A DNA stretch of 7,511 nucleotides from Bacteroidales bacterium. Its GTDB lineage: Bacteria > Bacteroidota > Bacteroidia > Bacteroidales > VadinHA17. How positions within the stretch are numbered: position 1 is the stretch's first letter; each line of letters begins with the position of its first letter. Where the stretch lies: positions 1 through 7,511 of the forward strand of contig JADGPV010000139.1 of NCBI GenBank assembly GCA_017882245.1. The letters are read 5' to 3'. Below, piece after piece: positions 4,680-7,511 of this stretch. The translations under genes and the position numbers were made by a program. The notes beneath the pieces are model-generated. The model was not told the DNA's origin and did no database searches. It saw nothing but the letters and a program-made list of their open reading frames with translations.

Positions 4680-7511
4680 TTATCTTACTATGTTTACGAC
4701 CCCTTTTATAAATCCTTTCTTTTCGGATTTGATAATATAATAGTATGATGCAGATGGAAGAGGATTACCATTCCACGTTCCATCCCAATCATTTTTATAA
4801 CTCCCGGACTCATATACTTTCTGTCCATACCTGTTATAAACTGACACTTTGATATTGCCGTATTCCTCAAGGTCAGGAATATACCAGTAATCGTTCATCC
4901 CGTCTCCATTTGGAGTGAAGAGTGAACTGATATTGTCAAATGTCGGCAGGATATCTATTGTCTGCGACATACTGTTTGCAGGATTATGGTTATGATCTCC
5001 TTCCTGGACGGCTGTTATCGTAAGCTTCCCATCCTTATTCACCGTAAGCACATTCCCGTTCAGAGATCCCTTTCCCGGATCGGATAATGTGAAGCCAACA
5101 GGAAGGCCGCTTGATGATGATGCCTCAAGGTCAACCTGCTGAGTCATCCTCAATGATGCGGTTATAGTATTAAAAGTGATAACCTGGTCTGCCTTGTCAA
5201 CGGTAAAGGTTCCATTCTGATATATAAAGCTGTAATCATTATCCGACCCTCCTGATACAATAATGGAATAATCTCCCGCATCAGTATTTTGATCAACAAT
5301 TGACTCTACATCCGGAAGCACATCCAGAACACTTTGATCCTGACCGGACAAAAAGCCTGAATAGCTAACTGTAAGATCAGGGTTTACTCCTCCATATACC
5401 TTTGACTTATTATCTGCTGTTACGGTTAACTCTGCCTTTTGAATTTCCAGACTCCCATTCTCCAGCTTTAGATCATAGAGTTCATCTGAACCTCCGGAGA
5501 GTGTAATTCCATATACTCCGGGATTACTTGCCGGTAAGGCAGTTGTTGAGACTGATGGAGGAACATCCAGTACTGATGGAGTGTCTCCGTTTACAAATCC
5601 CTTATAGGTTATTGTCAGCAGAGGATTGTCTGAACCATATATTTTAGTCTTGTTATCTGCCTTTGCCGTTAAAACGTATTTAGCTACACTCAGGTTGCCA
5701 TTGACGAATACAATGTTGTAATTCGGAACAGATCCGCCGGATATTGTTATCACATACTGTCCCGGAAGAGAGGAAAGCGCTGCTCCGGGGCTGTCTATCG
5801 TGAATGCCGGAAGAGCGTCGCCTGCTACAAGGCCCGAAGATGTATATTCATTCCCGGTAAAGGTCAATAGGGTTTTATACGGCTTATAAGTATCATTTGC
5901 AGTTACCGTAAGTGTCTTAAGCAAAATGCTGGCTGTCAATGATGGCTGTGTTAATGTATAGTTGCCAGCATCCGTTCCCCCTATGGTGAAGCCGGAGGTT
6001 GTGACCACCTTGCCGTTCCCGGCATTCTTATCTGAAAAGGTTCCGCTGGCTCCGGAGAAAATTACGGAAACATTATCTGAACCAAAAACAACAGTAAGGG
6101 TTGCGCCGCTTGTATTCAGTACCGCGGCCGTAGTTCCATCGTAGGTCTTATTGGCAGCAAGAACACCCGAAATTGTGAGTGGCGACTCAGTAATATTCGC
6201 CGTGGCAGCAGGCTGCGTTAAAGTATAATTTCCCGCATCACTACCCCCCAGGGTTATGCCCGACACGCTAACCGCCTTGCCGGTTCCCTTATTTTTGTTG
6301 GCAAAGGTTCCTCCAGCACTGGTAAAAACAGGGGTAACAACATCCCCTGCAAATACTCCTGCAAGGCTTGCACCTGATCCATTGACCGTGGCTGCTACTG
6401 TTCCGTTATAAACTTTGTTGTTTGCCACAACTCCTGATATTGTAAGCGGAGCCGACGTGATATTGGCCGCCGGGGAAGGCTGAACCAGAGAGTAGTTTGC
6501 CGCATCTGCTCCTCCGAGGACGAAGCCTGTAGTTGTAACAGACTTAGCCGTTCCTGCATTCTTATTTGCAAAAGTTCCGGATGCGCCTGTTGTGACAAGT
6601 GTCACTACATCGCTCCCTATCACTCCGGACAGCAGAGCGGCTGAAGTATTCAAAACGGCAGTTGTTGTTGCATTATACGCTCTGCTGCCGGCTGTTACGC
6701 CTGAGACACTCAGAGTGGCAGCGGTTATATTAGCTGTTGCAACCGGCTGGGTGAGGATATAATTTCCGGAATCAGTTCCGGAAATTGTAAGTCCCGAAAT
6801 GGTCACTGTTTTGCCAGTGCCTGCATTCTTGTTATTAAAAATACCCGTGCCACCTGTCAGAACAAGAGTTACCGCATCACCGCTGACAACTCCCGCAAGC
6901 GCAGCGCTCACGGTATTAAGAGTGGCGGCCGTGTTGCCATTATAGACTTTGTTATTCGCTGTCACCCCGGTAACTGTGAGAGTTGCTGTGGTAATATTTG
7001 CGGTGGTTACTGGCTGAGTCAGCGAATACTTACCTGCATCTGCACCGCTCAGGGTGAAGCCCGTAGTTGTCACAGTCTTGGATGTTCCGGTATTTTTATT
7101 GCTGAATGTACCTGCAGCTCCTGTCTTAACAAGGGTCACCACATCCCCTGCTACCACGCCTGAAAGCACGGCGCTGCCTGTATTAAGGGTTGCTGCTGTG
7201 GTTCCGTTATAAACTTTGTTATTTGCTGTAACCCCGGTTATTGTCAGGGTGATTCCGACTATATCAGCTGTTGTTACAGGCTGCGTAAGGGTGTAATTTC
7301 CAACATCTGCTCCTGTAATGCTAAAACCTGAAGTATAGACTATTTTAGACGCTCCGGAGAGTGCATTTTCAAATGTACCGACAGCGCCGGCCGTTACCAG
7401 AGTAACTGCGTCAGCGGATTTGACACCTGCAAGAACAGCACTTCCCATATTAATTATCGCTGAAGTATTTCCGTCATAAACTTTATTGTTTGCAGTAACA
7501 CCTGTAATAGT
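4680..7511 (-). CDS. Giant T9SS-secreted surface protein with YDG/MBG repeats and type B sorting domain (5'-truncated)
   Basis: The frame is open from the right edge to TAA at 4680-4682, giving 943 visible residues. The start lies outside the window. The ATG at 7446-7448 is internal to a repeat, because the frame continues upstream with TITGVTANNKVYDG. Order from the visible N-terminal side: six YDG-type repeats (532 residues), three MBG-type domains (79, 81 and 81 residues), one Ig-like domain (83 residues, with SSSGLPVGF and LTITAVQEGDHN) and an 87-residue gliding-motility-associated C-terminal domain. Repeats are rich in Thr, Gly, Ala, Asn and Val. No cysteine occurs in the visible part, and tryptophan occurs only in the last domain, both common in long surface stalks. 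The C-terminal domain predicts T9SS export and attachment to the cell surface, or involvement in gliding or adhesion. The next gene downstream is a PorP/SprF partner. The ligand is unknown, and the N-terminus that might show it is missing. Confidence 0.9.
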   Translation of the reverse strand, partial: TITGVTANNKVYDGNTSAIINMGSAVLAGVKSADAVTLVTAGAVGTFENALSGASKIVYTSGFSITGADVGNYTLTQPVTTADIVGITLTITGVTANNKVYNGTTAATLNTGSAVLSGVVAGDVVTLVKTGAAGTFSNKNTGTSKTVTTTGFTLSGADAGKYSLTQPVTTANITTATLTVTGVTANNKVYNGNTAATLNTVSAALAGVVSGDAVTLVLTGGTGIFNNKNAGTGKTVTISGLTISGTDSGNYILTQPVATANITAATLSVSGVTAGSRAYNATTTAVLNTSAALLSGVIGSDVVTLVTTGASGTFANKNAGTAKSVTTTGFVLGGADAANYSLVQPSPAANITSAPLTISGVVANNKVYNGTVAATVNGSGASLAGVFAGDVVTPVFTSAGGTFANKNKGTGKAVSVSGITLGGSDAGNYTLTQPAATANITESPLTISGVLAANKTYDGTTAAVLNTSGATLTVVFGSDNVSVIFSGASGTFSDKNAGNGKVVTTSGFTIGGTDAGNYTLTQPSLTASILLKTLTVTANDTYKPYKTLLTFTGNEYTSSGLVAGDALPAFTIDSPGAALSSLPGQYVITISGGSVPNYNIVFVNGNLSVAKYVLTAKADNKTKIYGSDNPLLTITYKGFVNGDTPSVLDVPPSVSTTALPASNPGVYGITLSGGSDELYDLKLENGSLEIQKAELTVTADNKSKVYGGVNPDLTVSYSGFLSGQDQSVLDVLPDVESIVDQNTDAGDYSIIVSGGSDNDYSFIYQNGTFTVDKADQVITFNTITASLRMTQQVDLEASSSSGLPVGFTLSDPGKGSLNGNVLTVNKDGKLTITAVQEGDHNHNPANSMSQTIDILPTFDNISSLFTPNGDGMNDYWYIPDLEEYGNIKVSVYNRYGQKVYESGSYKNDWDGTWNGNPLPSASYYYIIKSEKKGFIKGVVNIVR
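4683..4943 (-). other. Type B T9SS sorting domain (gliding motility-associated C-terminal domain)
   Basis: The last 87 residues contain the family signature in order: LFTPNGDGMNDYWYIPDLEE, then IKVSVYNRYGQKVYES, YKNDWDGTWNG, LPSASYYYII, and the terminal KGFIKGVVNIVR ending in a basic residue. These match the gliding-motility-associated (CHU_C-type) C-terminal domain, which directs proteins through T9SS. It appears intact, with no frameshift or early stop. Confidence 0.92.
4944..5192 (-). other. Ig-like domain preceding the sorting signal
   Basis: An 83-residue module begins ADQVITFNTI, contains SSSGLPVGFTLSDPG and LTVNKDGKLTITAVQEGDHN, and ends SQTIDILP. This pattern (Q-I-F, SSGLPV, G-lTItA-QeGd) is a bacterial Ig-like module I recognise as commonly following MBG domains in Bacteroidota surface proteins. 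It links the stalk to the sorting domain. Confidence 0.6.
5193..5915 (-). other. Three MBG-type domains within the surface protein
   Basis: Three consecutive modules of 79, 81 and 81 residues occupy 5679-5915, 5436-5678 and 5193-5435. The second and third carry the 'YGX' landmark (KIYGSDNPLLTITYKGF and KVYGGVNPDLTVSYSGF) and a shared end, SGGSD--Y-----NG---I/V-K. The first lacks YG (KPYKTLLTFTG) but keeps the SGG-v-NYNI----NG end, so it is a diverged copy. The MBG name comes from family recall. A beta-sandwich-like stalk role is inferred. Confidence 0.75.
5916..7511 (-). repeat. Six tandem 267-bp (89-residue) YDG-type coding repeats
   Basis: Units read right to left at 7251-7511 (first two residues cut off), 6984-7250, 6717-6983, 6450-6716, 6183-6449 and 5916-6182. 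Each complete unit is exactly 89 residues. Shared landmarks are a start like TLTITGVTANNKVYNG, a middle GTF-NKN-G--K-V (about 47-60), G-DAGNY-LTQP near 69-80, and an end such as ANITTA. The eponymous Y-D-G is kept as YDG in units 1 and 6, is YNG in 2, 3 and 5, and YNA in 4. The array probably continues past the right edge. Each unit is presumably an all-beta module forming part of a stalk. Confidence 0.92.

Noticed and set aside
7446..7448. ATG as the true start of the large minus-strand protein
   Set aside because: The frame stays open to the right edge and the 21 codons upstream encode the first part of a YDG repeat, so this methionine is internal and the gene is truncated by the window.
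5916..7511. CRISPR-like or non-coding satellite array
   Set aside because: The 267-bp period is an exact multiple of three, the frame is open throughout, and the units are diverged protein modules rather than short identical repeats with spacers.

Overview
The window looks like chromosomal DNA from a member of the Bacteroidota. The evidence is a PorP/SprF-family outer-membrane protein beside a giant secreted protein whose C-terminus is a gliding-motility-associated (type B) sorting domain of the type IX secretion system (T9SS). Ribosome binding sites are also weak or absent before the genes, which is usual in this phylum. No rRNA, tRNA, CRISPR array, insertion sequence or origin is visible.

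Left half (1-3723, + strand): a tightly packed operon entering from the left edge. It holds the C-terminal end of a probable asparagine synthase (1-230), a NadE-family NAD+ synthase-like amide ligase (249-1235), an AMP-forming acyl-CoA ligase-type enzyme (1251-2828), and a PrmC/HemK-like glutamine methyltransferase-type protein (2821-3723). Gaps are 18 nt, 15 nt and an 8-nt overlap, so co-transcription is very likely. Three of the four are ATP-consuming enzymes that activate carboxylates or form amides, and the fourth methylates. This suggests a dedicated biosynthetic or tailoring pathway rather than four unrelated housekeeping genes. The NadE homologue has an extra segment of about 40 residues and changes in normally conserved C-terminal motifs. 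The ligase resembles, from memory, the ligases that accompany exosortase/exopolysaccharide loci. The product of the pathway cannot be read from this window.

Right half (3740-7511, - strand): a two-gene unit read toward the left. First comes a very large cell-surface protein whose 5' end lies beyond the right edge. Its visible 943 residues are six tandem 89-residue YDG-type repeats in perfect length register, three MBG-type domains, one Ig-like domain and a type B T9SS sorting domain. After 28 nt follows a PorP/SprF-like protein, probably the dedicated outer-membrane partner for its export or anchoring, as in SprB/SprF of Flavobacterium.

The two units converge with only 16 nt between their stop codons. 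A small inverted repeat there has T5 tracts placed symmetrically on both strands and may be a compact bidirectional terminator. No gap exceeds 28 nt, so there is no unexplained non-coding stretch, and no promoter for either unit lies within the window.
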